Source: an uncultured Bellilinea sp.
GTDB taxonomy: Bacteria; Chloroflexota; Anaerolineae; Anaerolineales; Anaerolineaceae
NCBI GenBank assembly: GCA_938040735.1
Contig: CALHYE010000006.1
Span: forward strand, 1 to 57,865
Direction: 5' to 3'
DNA length: 57,865 nt
Position 1 is the first letter of the stretch; the number at the start of each line of letters is the position of its first letter. Below the pieces are notes generated by a model. It saw only the letters and a list, made by a program, of their open reading frames with translations. It did not search any database and was not told the DNA's origin. This document shows, one piece after another, positions 44,633 through 53,500 of the stretch. Both the position numbers and the translations under genes were made by a program.

Positions 44633-45007
44633 CTATTCAGATTGATCCATTGAGGTAGTCGAGGCAGGGATTGAGCCGCTCTCTTGGGCAGGCGGGGTTG
44701 ATTGTAAAACCCGCAACTGCTTCTCGGCGCTTGCCAATTTTTCTTTGAGTTCCTCAATTTCTTTTTCCAGAGAAGCAATCTTTTTGTTGCGGGCAGCCAA
44801 CTGCCAGCGCGATCGAATTGAGCCCGGCAGAATTGTCAGCAGGCCGATGATCACGCCAACAAATGCTGCCAGTAGCAAAACCAAGGCTAACGATTGGTTA
44901 AACTGCCAGACAAAAAAACTTACGCTCACAGCGGCGGTATTCTGTAAGGCAAAGATGACCGCAATCACCGCAATGACTAAAGCCAGAATGAGTAATAGGG
45001 TGATCAT
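44633..45007 (-). CDS. LapA-domain membrane protein with C-terminal coiled coil
   Basis: The 124-residue protein has two hydrophobic helices in a LapA/DUF1049 arrangement (LLLILALVIAVIAVIFALQN and LALVLLLAAFVGVIIGLLT) joined by the family turn. A heptad-rich coiled coil (KKIASLEKEIEELKEKLASA) and a disordered tail follow. In E. coli the LapA partner LapB controls LpxC, but LapA-like proteins in other phyla have unknown roles. It lies tail-to-tail with the PPOX gene, only 3 bases apart. Confidence 0.82.
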   Translation of the reverse strand: MITLLLILALVIAVIAVIFALQNTAAVSVSFFVWQFNQSLALVLLLAAFVGVIIGLLTILPGSIRSRWQLAARNKKIASLEKEIEELKEKLASAEKQLRVLQSTPPAQESGSIPASTTSMDQSE

Positions 45008-45032
45008 CGCTAAAATCTCCTATGCTTAGAAT

Positions 45033-45890
45033 TTAATCCTCTTGACAGGCAAAAGCCATCCCAACTGCACCCGGGCCAATGTGGGCGCCAATTACCGGGC
45101 TGATTGTAGAAAACCAGGTTTGTTGAATGCGATTTCCCAGACGTTCCTTGACAAGGTGGAGTAAGGTTTCGGCTAATTCGGGGATATCCGCATACAGGCT
45201 GGCTGCCATGACTCGACTACAACTGCCCACTTTTCTCTCCATTAATTCGACCATTCTTTGCATCGCGCGGCTCATCGTGCGGACTTTTTCGCAGGCCTCT
45301 ATAACCCCGTTGCGAGTTTCGAGAATCGGGTGGATTTTCAGCGCTGAACCGAGTAAAGCGGCTGCTCCGCCAATACGTCCGCCGCGGTGGAGAAATTCCA
45401 GTGTGCCGGGGATGAAGTAGGTATGGCTGACATCCCGAATTTTGCGGGCAATTCGTTCGCATTCTGCCAGGGTTGCACCCTGCGCGGCAGCGCGGGCGGC
45501 TTCTACTACCTGAAAGGCCATCGCGGCTGCGCCGGTGAGGGAATCGAATACCCGGATTTTTTCCGCTGCCAACTCGCGGGCGGCCTGCATGGCTGCCGCC
45601 ACTGTTCCGGAAACTTTGCCAGAGATGTGGATGCTGAGGATGTCGTAGCCTTTTTCCAGCCAGCGGCGGTATACATTCAAAAAGGTTTGCAAGGGAATTT
45701 GCGAGGTGCGCGGCATTTCAGGGGAGTCGGCCAGGCGTCGAAAAAAATCCTCCGGCTGCAGGTCAATTCCATCAGCGTATGATTTTCCTTCCCAAATCAA
45801 GTAGAGAGGGATGACGTCCACGGGCAGAGAATCGGTTTGAAAAGGGGGTAAATAAGCGCTGCTGTCGGTGATGATAATGACATTTCTCAT
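45033..45890 (-). CDS. DegV-family fatty-acid-binding protein
   Basis: The 285-residue protein matches DegV/FakB. It has NVIIITDSSAYLPPF at the start, the motif YDILSIHISGKVSGTVAAAM with Ser as ligand contact, IRVFDSLTGAAAMAFQVVEA and a long-chain lipid-binding C-terminal domain (EFLHRGGRIGGAAALLGSA). FakB proteins present fatty acids to FakA kinase. No fakA is in the window. Confidence 0.9.
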   Translation of the reverse strand: MRNVIIITDSSAYLPPFQTDSLPVDVIPLYLIWEGKSYADGIDLQPEDFFRRLADSPEMPRTSQIPLQTFLNVYRRWLEKGYDILSIHISGKVSGTVAAAMQAARELAAEKIRVFDSLTGAAAMAFQVVEAARAAAQGATLAECERIARKIRDVSHTYFIPGTLEFLHRGGRIGGAAALLGSALKIHPILETRNGVIEACEKVRTMSRAMQRMVELMERKVGSCSRVMAASLYADIPELAETLLHLVKERLGNRIQQTWFSTISPVIGAHIGPGAVGMAFACQED

Positions 45891-45989
45891 TTTTACTCTT
45901 TCTGTAAAGCGTAAGTTGAAAAAATTGTAGCACGCCTCAGCAGATTATTCAATTTGAAAAAACGCCAAGATTAATTTTTTCTTAAAACC

Positions 45990-46019
45990 TTGACAGATTT
46001 CGAAACGCTGTGATAGGAT
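45990..46019 (+). promoter_or_regulatory. Promoter of the leader/GNAT transcript
   Basis: A consensus -35 TTGACA at 45990-45995 and TAGGAT at 46014-46019 (18-base spacer) lie just upstream of the short leader ORF. Transcription would begin near 46026, giving a leader of about 275 bases before the first full gene. Confidence 0.7.
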
Positions 46020-46056
46020 TTGAACGTTCGTATCTTTTAGAAAGGAAGCACACGAG

Positions 46057-46155
46057 ATGGCAGGAATCTACACGGCTTATCCGCTTTGCAACCTGCTCGC
46101 CGTCAGCGGCGGGGTTGCTGATGTACCTTCTCGGAGTGCGCCTGTTGCCCGGTAA
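46057..46155 (+). CDS. Putative 32-residue leader peptide
   Basis: A 33-codon frame (MAGIYTAYPLCNLLAVSGG, 13 more residues, TAA) starts at ATG 46057. It follows an AAAGGAAG ribosome site 10 bases upstream and sits in the 5' leader of the GNAT operon. It ends 25 bases before the first terminator arm. A small hairpin (CGCCG-TCAG-CGGCG) lies inside it. No run of a single amino acid is present, so classical amino-acid attenuation is not suggested; ribosome stalling on an inhibitor is a better guess. Translation is unproven. Confidence 0.5.
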   Translation: MAGIYTAYPLCNLLAVSGGVADVPSRSAPVAR

Positions 46156-46180
46156 TCTGAACCAAGTATAAAACGCCGAC

Positions 46181-46222
46181 AGCCACGGGAGCACGCCGAT
46201 CCCGTGGCTGTTTGTTTTGTTT
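46181..46222 (+). terminator. First of two tandem terminators in the leader of the GNAT operon
   Basis: A perfect 10-bp stem, AGCCACGGGA (46181-46190) with TCCCGTGGCT (46200-46209) and a 9-base loop, is followed by GTTTGTTTTGTTT. It would end transcription before the operon genes. Confidence 0.85.
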
Positions 46223-46241
46223 ACGTTAGCCAGCTTAAGCC

Positions 46242-46277
46242 AGCCGCGGGAAAAGAAAACCCCGTGGCTTTTTTTTC
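46242..46277 (+). terminator. Second tandem terminator with arms complementary to the first
   Basis: AGCCGCGGG (46242-46250) pairs with CCCGTGGCT (46261-46269, one G-T) around an A-rich loop and is followed by a T run of nine. The right arm of terminator 1 can instead pair with the left arm of this one, which would dissolve both hairpins. That is the geometry of an attenuator. The first ORF start is 33 bases downstream. Confidence 0.85.
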
Positions 46278-46301
46278 GTAGTGTTATCAGGAGGTGTTGT
46301 C

Positions 46302-46883
46302 ATGTTCAAGAAAACTCATCGCTCCATACCAAAATTGACGATAGGGAGACCTTCCCTTAACGCGTCCCATGATTTTCATCAACCAATGGAGTCAACTGTG
46401 TTTGAAGTATTTATGCGCAACGGATCTTATCGTGTGGATTATTTGAATACCCAGAAGTTCGGAACACCTCCCTCTCTGGTAATGTATGTATCAGGTAACT
46501 TGCCTCTCGGTCAACCGTACAGCCGGTCCGCAAAGCGCTGCCTGCAAATTGGCTTAATGACGATACGTCAAATGGGCGAGATTTCAAATTTGGTGGGGGT
46601 GTATGTGGATGTCGCTCAACCAGATATCCAAAGAAGGCCAGCGCTTGAGCAATTGCTGCGAGACGGGCTGGCGGGTGTCTTTCACCATTTACTCATTGTT
46701 CGTGAAAAAAAGGTCGAGGACTCGAGCCTGCTGTTGCGTGACTGGCAAAAGGTCTTTGAACAACTTTCCGCTTGTGAAATACGGATTGCCGACATGGAGA
46801 AGGTTTGGTTGATCAAGCGCGCCAAAACCTCTTTCCGGCAGTTCAGTATGGGTGATGCGGAAACGATATGGATTTTAGAATAA
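46302..46883 (+). CDS. Degenerate resolvase-like protein of unknown function
   Basis: The 193-residue protein has no clear family by motif, but its middle resembles the serine-recombinase catalytic core. MYVSGNLPLG lies where a recombinase has YxRxS, and GVYVDVAQPDIQRRPALEQL is followed by LLRDGLAGVFHHLLIV. This is the order of the recombinase strand and helix pattern with the RPALxxLL signature. The nucleophile motif is not a proper YxRxS and the downstream DNA-binding region is absent, so it is probably not a recombinase. ATG at 46302 follows CAGGAGGTGTTGTC. It is first in the attenuator-controlled GNAT run. Confidence 0.6.
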   Translation: MFKKTHRSIPKLTIGRPSLNASHDFHQPMESTVFEVFMRNGSYRVDYLNTQKFGTPPSLVMYVSGNLPLGQPYSRSAKRCLQIGLMTIRQMGEISNLVGVYVDVAQPDIQRRPALEQLLRDGLAGVFHHLLIVREKKVEDSSLLLRDWQKVFEQLSACEIRIADMEKVWLIKRAKTSFRQFSMGDAETIWILE

Positions 46884-46902
46884 ATTTCTCTGGAGAAGCC
46901 AA

Positions 46903-47478
46903 ATGTTCACAACCCAATTGTTTGAGTCGCAATCGCTGTTGTTAGACCCGTACGACCCGGAAAAAGACGCCACGATGGAAGCGGGCTTTACCCGTCGGTG
47001 GAACTATATCTGGGGTTCACTGCTCTATAGTGAGTCGCATCCTCTTTCTTCTTTTCAAGTGAAAAAGAAACGAGAAGAACAATTAAAACGCTGCGCGGAA
47101 AGCCGTGATTCTTTTCTTTTTGCCATCCGATTGCGCGAAGATGAGAGATTTATTGGCGTTGTGGAACTGCCATGGGTTTCCTGGTCGAATCGATTGGCAT
47201 GGATGAAGGTTTTGATTGGAGAAGAATCATTGGAGGTAAAGTACTTACGGGAAGCAGCAAGAATGGGATTGCGTTACGCTTTTGAAGAACTGGACATGGC
47301 GCTGGTAGCCAGCAGTACCGGCGAATTTCAACCACAAGTTTTGCACACTCTCCAAAGTTTGGGAATGCAGGTATGTGTGCGCCAACGCCAAATGGTTTAC
47401 TTTCAAAGCCGATACTGGGATCGGCTTGTTGTTGGAATATCTCAATCAGATTGGCAAACAAACAATTGGGAGGACTGA
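46903..47478 (+). CDS. GNAT-like protein, RimJ/RimL type, diverged
   Basis: The 191-residue protein follows the RimJ plan: an N-terminal LLLDPYDPEKDATMEAGFTR, the strand FAIRLREDERFIGVVEL, and a long C-terminal half (LREAARMGLRYAFEELDMAL). The usual acetyl-CoA loop (R/Q-x-x-G-x-G/A) is not visible; VLIGEESLEVKYLREAARMG stands in its place. It may be catalytically inactive or bind another acyl donor. It precedes a canonical homologue by 5 bases, so a heteromeric pair is conceivable. Confidence 0.7.
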   Translation: MFTTQLFESQSLLLDPYDPEKDATMEAGFTRRWNYIWGSLLYSESHPLSSFQVKKKREEQLKRCAESRDSFLFAIRLREDERFIGVVELPWVSWSNRLAWMKVLIGEESLEVKYLREAARMGLRYAFEELDMALVASSTGEFQPQVLHTLQSLGMQVCVRQRQMVYFQSRYWDRLVVGISQSDWQTNNWED

Positions 47479-47483
47479 AAACA

Positions 47484-48050
47484 ATGGACGTAGATTTGTT
47501 AACCGGAAATCTGGTTCGGTTGTTGGCAATAGATGTAGAACAAGATCCTCGTCTGCTTTCGGAATGGGATCGGGACAGCGAATTTCAGCGGTTACTCAAC
47601 TCGGAAAGCGCTGCCCGCTATAACCCAAAACAAGTGAGAGAATTTCTGGAAAAAGAAATCGACTCGATGCATTTCTACATGATTCAAAGACTGGAAGACG
47701 ACCGCAAGATAGGGCTGATTGACCTGAACGGTTTTGATTGGGTGAGTAGAAATGCTTGGGTTGGGATTGGGATTGGCGAACGGGATTTTTGGGGCAAGGG
47801 CTATGGTACAGATGCCATGAAAGTATTGCTGCGCTATGCATTCACGGTACTCAATTTACAGCGGGTGACTCTGAACGTGTTTGATTTCAATCAACGCGGT
47901 TATGCTTCTTACAAGAAATGTGGGTTTCGGGAGGAAGGCCGCTTGCCCGGCGCATTGGTGAAAGCCGGTAAACGCTGCGATTTGATTTTCATGGGCATTT
48001 TACGCTCAGACTGGGAAGAACTTCAACCAACAACCAACGAAAAGGAGTAA
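47484..48050 (+). CDS. RimJ/RimL-type GNAT N-acetyltransferase
   Basis: The 188-residue protein has a full GNAT fold with the acetyl-CoA loop GIGERDFWGKGYGTDAMKVL and the segment VFDFNQRGYASYKKCGFREE. It belongs to the RimJ/SpeG-like group that acetylates protein N-termini, polyamines or drugs. The ATG at 47484 has GGAGG upstream. It is third in the attenuator-controlled operon, 5 bases after the previous gene and 3 before the next. Confidence 0.87.
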   Translation: MDVDLLTGNLVRLLAIDVEQDPRLLSEWDRDSEFQRLLNSESAARYNPKQVREFLEKEIDSMHFYMIQRLEDDRKIGLIDLNGFDWVSRNAWVGIGIGERDFWGKGYGTDAMKVLLRYAFTVLNLQRVTLNVFDFNQRGYASYKKCGFREEGRLPGALVKAGKRCDLIFMGILRSDWEELQPTTNEKE

Positions 48051-48053
48051 TTA

Positions 48054-49058
48054 ATGCGCGAGAAGATTGCTTATCAAGTTCGGCCATTTAGCCAGCAGTA
48101 TCTTAGCGAAGTGGTCAATTTGCTCAATGCTGCTCAGGCAGCCATCAACGGCAAGCCGATGACCACCAAAGAAGAACTGCAGGCTGAATTGAATTATCCG
48201 GGGTTCAATCCCCAAACGGATATCCGTTTGTATTTTGATGAAGAAGAACGGCTGGTTGGATATGCTGAGTTTTGGGATCGTGGGCGACCGCATGTGCGAT
48301 TATTTGGTTTTGGCGCCGTTCACCCGCAGGATTGGGGGAGGGGTGTTGGAACGATGATCGTGGAGTGGTTTGAACAGCGCGCTCAGGATAGTCTTCCGCT
48401 CGCCCCAGCGGATGCGCAAGTGGTCATGCACAGCAGCGTTATGGCACGGAATGAACGCGCCAAACGCTTGTACGAAAGGCAAGGATACCAGCATATCCGA
48501 ACGTTTTATCGAATGCGCATAGATTTCGATCTGCCGCCGCAAGAACCGCTGCTGCCAGCCGGAATTCAACTTCGGCGTATTCAGGATGAAAATGATCTTC
48601 GCCTGGGAATTCTTGCCGATCATGATTCTTTCAAAGATCATTGGGGATTTGTGCAGGAAGGCGAGGACTTTGAATCCTTCTATCATCGAATGTCCTATTA
48701 CTTGCAGAATGATCCATTTGTAGACTTAAAGAATAGTTTTCTGGCGATGGATGGCGAGGAAGTGGCCGGAGTGTGTTTCAACTCGGTTGGCACGGTAGAG
48801 GATGCACGACAAGGGTGGGTGAATATTCTGGGTGTGCGCCGCCCGTGGCGTAAACGCGGCCTGGGCTTGGCTTTGCTGCTCACATCGTTTAACACCTTTT
48901 ACTCGCTGGGTTTAACCTCAGCCGGCCTGGGGGTTGACAGCGCCAATCTGACCGGTGCGCTTCGTCTGTACGAACAAGCGGGCATGCAGGTAGAAGAAGA
49001 ATTTCACACGTACGAAAAGGAACTGCGCTCCGGCCGCTCGTTATTCAATCGGGGTTGA
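48054..49058 (+). CDS. Tandem-domain GNAT acetyltransferase
   Basis: The 334-residue protein has two GNAT domains. The first has GAVHPQDWGRGVGTMIVEWF and ARNERAKRLYERQGYQHIRT. The second has LGVRRPWRKRGLGLALLLTS and ANLTGALRLYEQAGMQVEEE. Both acetyl-CoA loops look intact. The size and doubling resemble mycothiol synthase and some aminoglycoside or small-molecule acetylases, but specificity is unknown. Last of the four-gene run. Confidence 0.87.
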   Translation: MREKIAYQVRPFSQQYLSEVVNLLNAAQAAINGKPMTTKEELQAELNYPGFNPQTDIRLYFDEEERLVGYAEFWDRGRPHVRLFGFGAVHPQDWGRGVGTMIVEWFEQRAQDSLPLAPADAQVVMHSSVMARNERAKRLYERQGYQHIRTFYRMRIDFDLPPQEPLLPAGIQLRRIQDENDLRLGILADHDSFKDHWGFVQEGEDFESFYHRMSYYLQNDPFVDLKNSFLAMDGEEVAGVCFNSVGTVEDARQGWVNILGVRRPWRKRGLGLALLLTSFNTFYSLGLTSAGLGVDSANLTGALRLYEQAGMQVEEEFHTYEKELRSGRSLFNRG

Positions 49059-49070
49059 GGTATCAAAATG

Positions 49071-49102
49071 TCTGGCGGTGGGCAGAAAAAATCACCGCCA
49101 GA
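49071..49102 (+). terminator. Perfect inverted repeat after the GNAT operon
   Basis: A 10-bp perfect stem, TCTGGCGGTG (49071-49080) with CACCGCCAGA (49093-49102), surrounds a 12-base A-rich loop, 12 bases after the operon's last stop. No long T run follows, so the terminator call is provisional. A -10-like TATACT at 49118 may serve the next gene. Confidence 0.5.
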
Positions 49103-49139
49103 CGAAAACTTTCGTGGTATACTCCTGCGATTGAAAGAG

Positions 49140-49769
49140 ATGAGGAAAATTGAAACCGTGATTCGAGCGATAGTTTTTGATATGGGGGGTGTGATTCTGC
49201 GAACGGAAGACCCTTCCCCGCGTGAGAGGCTGGCACGCAATTTTGGAGTGACTCGTCAGGCGCTCGAAGAGATGGTGTTTATGAGCTCTTCTTCCAAACT
49301 GGCTGAGGTGGGCGAAATCAGCGAGGCCGAACATTGGAAAAATGTGCTGGATCAACTGGGTGTGCCGGAGGAAGAAAGACCGGCGTTTCGGGAAGCGTTC
49401 TGGTCGGGCGACCGCGCAGACCACCGATTAATCGAATGGCTGAGAAAACAGCGGCCATTCTATAAAACGGGTTTATTGAGCAATGCATGGGATGAAGCCC
49501 GGAAGGCGGTTCAAGCCAGATTCGGTTTTCTGGATGCTTTTGATGTGAGTTTGTTTTCGGCTGAGGTAAAATTGCGCAAACCCGACGTGCGTTTTTATGG
49601 TTTGATTCTCGAACGGTTGGGAGTTAAACCCGAGGAAACCGTATTTGTGGATGATTTTCTCCCGAACATTGTGGCTGCTTCCGGTATCGGGATGAAAGCC
49701 GTACACTTTCGTGATCCAGAACAAGCCTTGAGCGAAGTCCAGGATTTGTTGAACCACCGCTGGGGATAG
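49140..49769 (+). CDS. HAD-superfamily hydrolase
   Basis: The 209-residue protein shows HAD motif I, AIVFDMGGVILRTED (nucleophile Asp in DMGG), motif II TGLLSNAWDE, and motifs III and IV AEVKLRKPDVRFYG and ETVFVDDFLPNIVAA. A helical cap lies between. It matches the haloacid-dehalogenase-like group close to YihX or epoxide-hydrolase-N-like phosphatases. Substrate unknown. The ATG at 49140 lies after a possible -10 and is preferred; the frame upstream runs through the hairpin. Confidence 0.85.
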   Translation: MRKIETVIRAIVFDMGGVILRTEDPSPRERLARNFGVTRQALEEMVFMSSSSKLAEVGEISEAEHWKNVLDQLGVPEEERPAFREAFWSGDRADHRLIEWLRKQRPFYKTGLLSNAWDEARKAVQARFGFLDAFDVSLFSAEVKLRKPDVRFYGLILERLGVKPEETVFVDDFLPNIVAASGIGMKAVHFRDPEQALSEVQDLLNHRWG

Positions 49770-49784
49770 GTGTGTGGGTGGGTG

Positions 49785-50399
49785 ATGCTGCCGGATATCT
49801 CCCTCGAGAATTCCTCAAAAGTGATGGTTGGGGTCATTGCCGATACGCATGTGCCGGACCGGGTTGATGGGCTGCATCCCGACCTGGAAGACATTTTGCG
49901 TTCGGAAAAGGTGGATGCCATCCTTCATGCTGGCGACATTTCCAGCCCGGCTGTATTGAAGCAATTGGAGCAAATAGCGCCGGTTTTTGCCGTTCGGGGT
50001 AATCGAGATTGGGCATTCAGAAACACGTTGCCGTGGTCGCGCATGTTGAATATGGGCGGTCTTCGCATTCTGCTCACTCATGGGCAGGGTGGGTTGGGGG
50101 ATTATCTGGTGGATAAAATCTGGTATCTTTTGGATGGTTATCGTCCTGAGCGTTACCTAAAGTTACTTGAACGCCGCTTAAGAGATGAACAGGTAGTAAT
50201 TTTTGGACACACTCATCGTTCGTTGGTATTGGAGAGAGACGGTCGGCTTTTTCTCAATCCCGGCTCAGCGGCCTTCGGCATTGGAAAAGAGGGGCAACCT
50301 TCTGTCGGGATCTTGCAGATAGAAGAAGGGAAGGCGGCTGCTCGGATTGTTAACCTGCCTAAAATAAAGCAAAATGGGCGGAGTTGGAGAAATTTTTAA
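49785..50399 (+). CDS. YfcE/MJ0936-type metallophosphoesterase
   Basis: About 204 residues. The calcineurin-like phosphoesterase motifs are complete: GVIADTHVPDRV, ILHAGDIS, VRGNRDW, LTHGQGG and IFGHTHRS. These bind two metal ions and hydrolyse phosphodiesters; substrate unknown. Candidate starts are the GTG at 49770, ATG at 49785 and ATG at 49824; none has a strong ribosome site. It overlaps or adjoins the HAD gene and precedes the rpoB promoter. Confidence 0.85.
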   Translation: MLPDISLENSSKVMVGVIADTHVPDRVDGLHPDLEDILRSEKVDAILHAGDISSPAVLKQLEQIAPVFAVRGNRDWAFRNTLPWSRMLNMGGLRILLTHGQGGLGDYLVDKIWYLLDGYRPERYLKLLERRLRDEQVVIFGHTHRSLVLERDGRLFLNPGSAAFGIGKEGQPSVGILQIEEGKAAARIVNLPKIKQNGRSWRNF

Positions 50400-50442
50400 G
50401 ATTGAATTTTTGGAAAATTTATTAACATTTGAATTTTCGTGT

Positions 50443-50448
50443 TATAAT
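50443..50448 (+). promoter_or_regulatory. Candidate -10 of the rpoB promoter
   Basis: A perfect TATAAT lies in an AT-rich stretch 105 bases before the rpoB ATG. No good -35 is seen 16-18 bases upstream. Confidence 0.5.
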
Positions 50449-50553
50449 AACAATTTGCGTGTTAAGATAGATTGCCGTCAAAGGGTCTGGAAACATTGTT
50501 TGGTTTCATGCAAACGGTGATATCCTGTCCGTAATTTCTGTCAGGAGAAAAAA

Positions 50554-53500
50554 ATGCCTTCTGTTCTCAAAACCAAGTCATACGCTCGAATTCCGGTTGT
50601 TTATAACCTTCCCAATTTGATCGAGGTGCAGATTGATTCCTTCAAGCGCCTCAAATCGGAGGGGTTGGCGGATTTATTCCATGAGATTTCGCCAATCGAG
50701 TCGTACAACAAAGGAATGAAGTTGTATTTCCCAAGCCGTTCCCCCGAATCGGAGCAGTGGGGCTTGAAATTCTGGTTTGGTGAACCCAAGCATTCGATTG
50801 AGGAATGCGTCGAGCGCGATCTAACCTATGCCAGCCCGCTGTATGTTTCGGTATTGCTGGCGGGGCCGGATGTGCCGGAGCCGATCAAACAGGATATTTT
50901 CCTCGGCGATTTTCCGGAAATGACCGAAAAAGGCACATTCATTATTAACGGCACGGAACGAGTGGTTGTTTCTCAATTAATCCGTTCGCCGGGGGTCTAT
51001 TTTGAAGCGCCGGTTGATCGTGCCACCGGTCACCGTTTAGCAATGGCGAAATTGATTCCTGATCGCGGCGCCTGGATGGAGTTTGAGACCCGCAAAAATG
51101 ATTACCTGATTCTCAAATTCAACCGTAAGCGTACTGTCCCGATTACGATTTTTCTGCGCGCCCTGGCAGCCGTTTCGGATGGGTTGGGCGATTCGCCGAT
51201 CAAAACCGGTTCAGACGAAGAATTGATTGCCCTCTTTCAGGACGTGGATAACAACCCGGATCGGCTGTTTATCACGTCCACCATCCGGCAAGAACCGCCC
51301 TGGGATTTGAGCGGCGGTTTGACCATGGGCGAAGCCGCACTGATCGAATTTTTCAAGCGAATGCGCCCCGGCGACCCGGCCACTCTGGAAAATGCGCGGG
51401 AATTTCTGGAAGAACAGTTGTTCGATCAGCGCCATTACGATTTGGAAAAAGTCGGCCGGTATAAACTCAACCAAAAACTGGATCTGATGGATAAGATCCC
51501 GATGAGTCACCGCACCGTCACCGCCTGGGATGTGGTCTATCTGGTGCGGCGGATGATCATGATCAATAACGAAAAAGAAGACAAGGATGACATTGATCAT
51601 CTTGGCAATCGGCGGGTTAAGACGGTGGGGGAGTTAATCCAGAACAAACTGCGGGTTGGTTTGCGCCGAATGGAGCGGGTGATTAAGGAACGAATGTCTA
51701 TCCGTGATCAGGATCAGACCTCACCGGTTAGTCTGGTCAACATTCGTCCGGTGGTGGCGGCATTGCGAGAATTTTTCGGTTCCAGCCAGCTTTCCCAATT
51801 TATGGATCAGACCAATCCGCTGGCTGAGTTGCGCCACAAACGCACCCTTTCGGCATTGGGCCCGGGCGGTTTGCGCCGCGAGCGGGCTGGTTTTGATGTG
51901 CGGGATGTCCATCACTCGCACTACGGTCGAATCTGCCCGATTGAAACCCCGGAAGGTCCAAACATTGGCTTGATTGGACGTTTAGCCAGTTATGCACGAG
52001 TCAATGAATACGGCTTCATCGAAACCCCCTACCGTCGAGTGGTTAAAGCGCTCTCGTCCAATGATCCACAACTTGTCGGCCGGGCGGTGGCAGAAAATCT
52101 CACCGATCCGCAAACCGGCGAGGTGATTCTGCGGCAGGGCGAGCGGGTTACTCCCGAATTGCTGCCGGCGATTCAAAAATTGAACCGCTCTACCATCTTT
52201 ATCGTGCCGTTTGTTTCAGAGGAGGTCGAATATCTTTCCGCGGATGCGGAGGATAAATTTGTCATTGCTCAGGCCAACACACCGTTGAATGAATACAACG
52301 AGTTCAAGGAAACCCGTATCATGTGCCGGCACCACTCGGATTTCCGGATGTCCTCGCCTGAGGCAGTAAATTACATGGATGTTGCCCCTCATCAGGTTGT
52401 GGGTATCAGTGCGTCTTTAATCCCCTTCCTTGAACACGATGATGCCAACCGCGCTTTGATGGGTTCGAACATGCAGGCACAGGCTGTGCCGCTGGTTCAA
52501 CCGGATATCCCGATCATTTCAACCGGCATGGAAGCCTATGCTGCTTTGGATTCTGGACAGGTGTTGATTGCCGAGGAAGACGGAGACGTGGTTTCGGTTA
52601 CCGGCCGGCAAATTGTGGTGCGCGGTGAATCGGGGTTACGCACGTACAATTTGCGTAAATATCAGCGTTCCAATCAATCCACCTGTATTGATCAGCGCCC
52701 GGCAGTGGTCAAGGGTCAGCGTGTCCATAAGGGGGATGTGTTAGCCGATTCCTCATCAACCGTGAACGGTAATCTGGCATTGGGACAAAATGTGGTTGTG
52801 GCTTTTCTCTCCTGGGAGGGCGGCAACTTTGAGGATGCGATTCTGATCTCCGAAAAACTGGTGCAGGATGACCGGTTTACTTCGGTTCATATTGAAAAGT
52901 ACGAGGTTGAGGCACGGGATACCAAGCTGGGGCCGGAAGAGATCACCCGCGATATTCCCAATGTCGGCGAGGATGCCATCAAAGACCTTGATGAACATGG
53001 GATCATCCGTATCGGCGCAGAGGTCGGTCCCAATGACATTTTGGTTGGCAAAATTACGCCGAAAGGGGAAAAAGAACTGACCCCGGAAGAGCGCTTACTG
53101 CGGGCGATTTTTGGCGAGAAATCGCGGGATGTAAAGGATACTTCCCTGCGGATGCCGCATGGTGAACGCGGTAAGGTGGTGGATGTCAAGGTATTTACCC
53201 GCGAAGAAAACAGCGATCTGTCTGCGGGTGTGGATATGATGGTGCGTGTTTCGGTTGCGCAGCGCCGCAAGATCACTGCGGGGGATAAAATGGCTGGACG
53301 CCATGGGAACAAAGGTGTGGTTTCGCGGGTTGTGCCTGTCGAAAATATGCCGTTCCTGGAAGATGGCACACCGGTGGACATTATCCTGAACCCGTTGGGG
53401 GTTCCGGGTCGTATGAATATCGGTCAGGTGTTGGAAACTCACCTCGGCTGGGCAGCCCAGCACCTGGGCTTTCGGGCGATTACTCCCGTTTTCGACGGAG

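Noticed and set aside
46302-46883. Active serine recombinase or mobile element
   Set aside because: No YxRxS motif, no DNA-binding domain, no flanking repeats or att-like sites.
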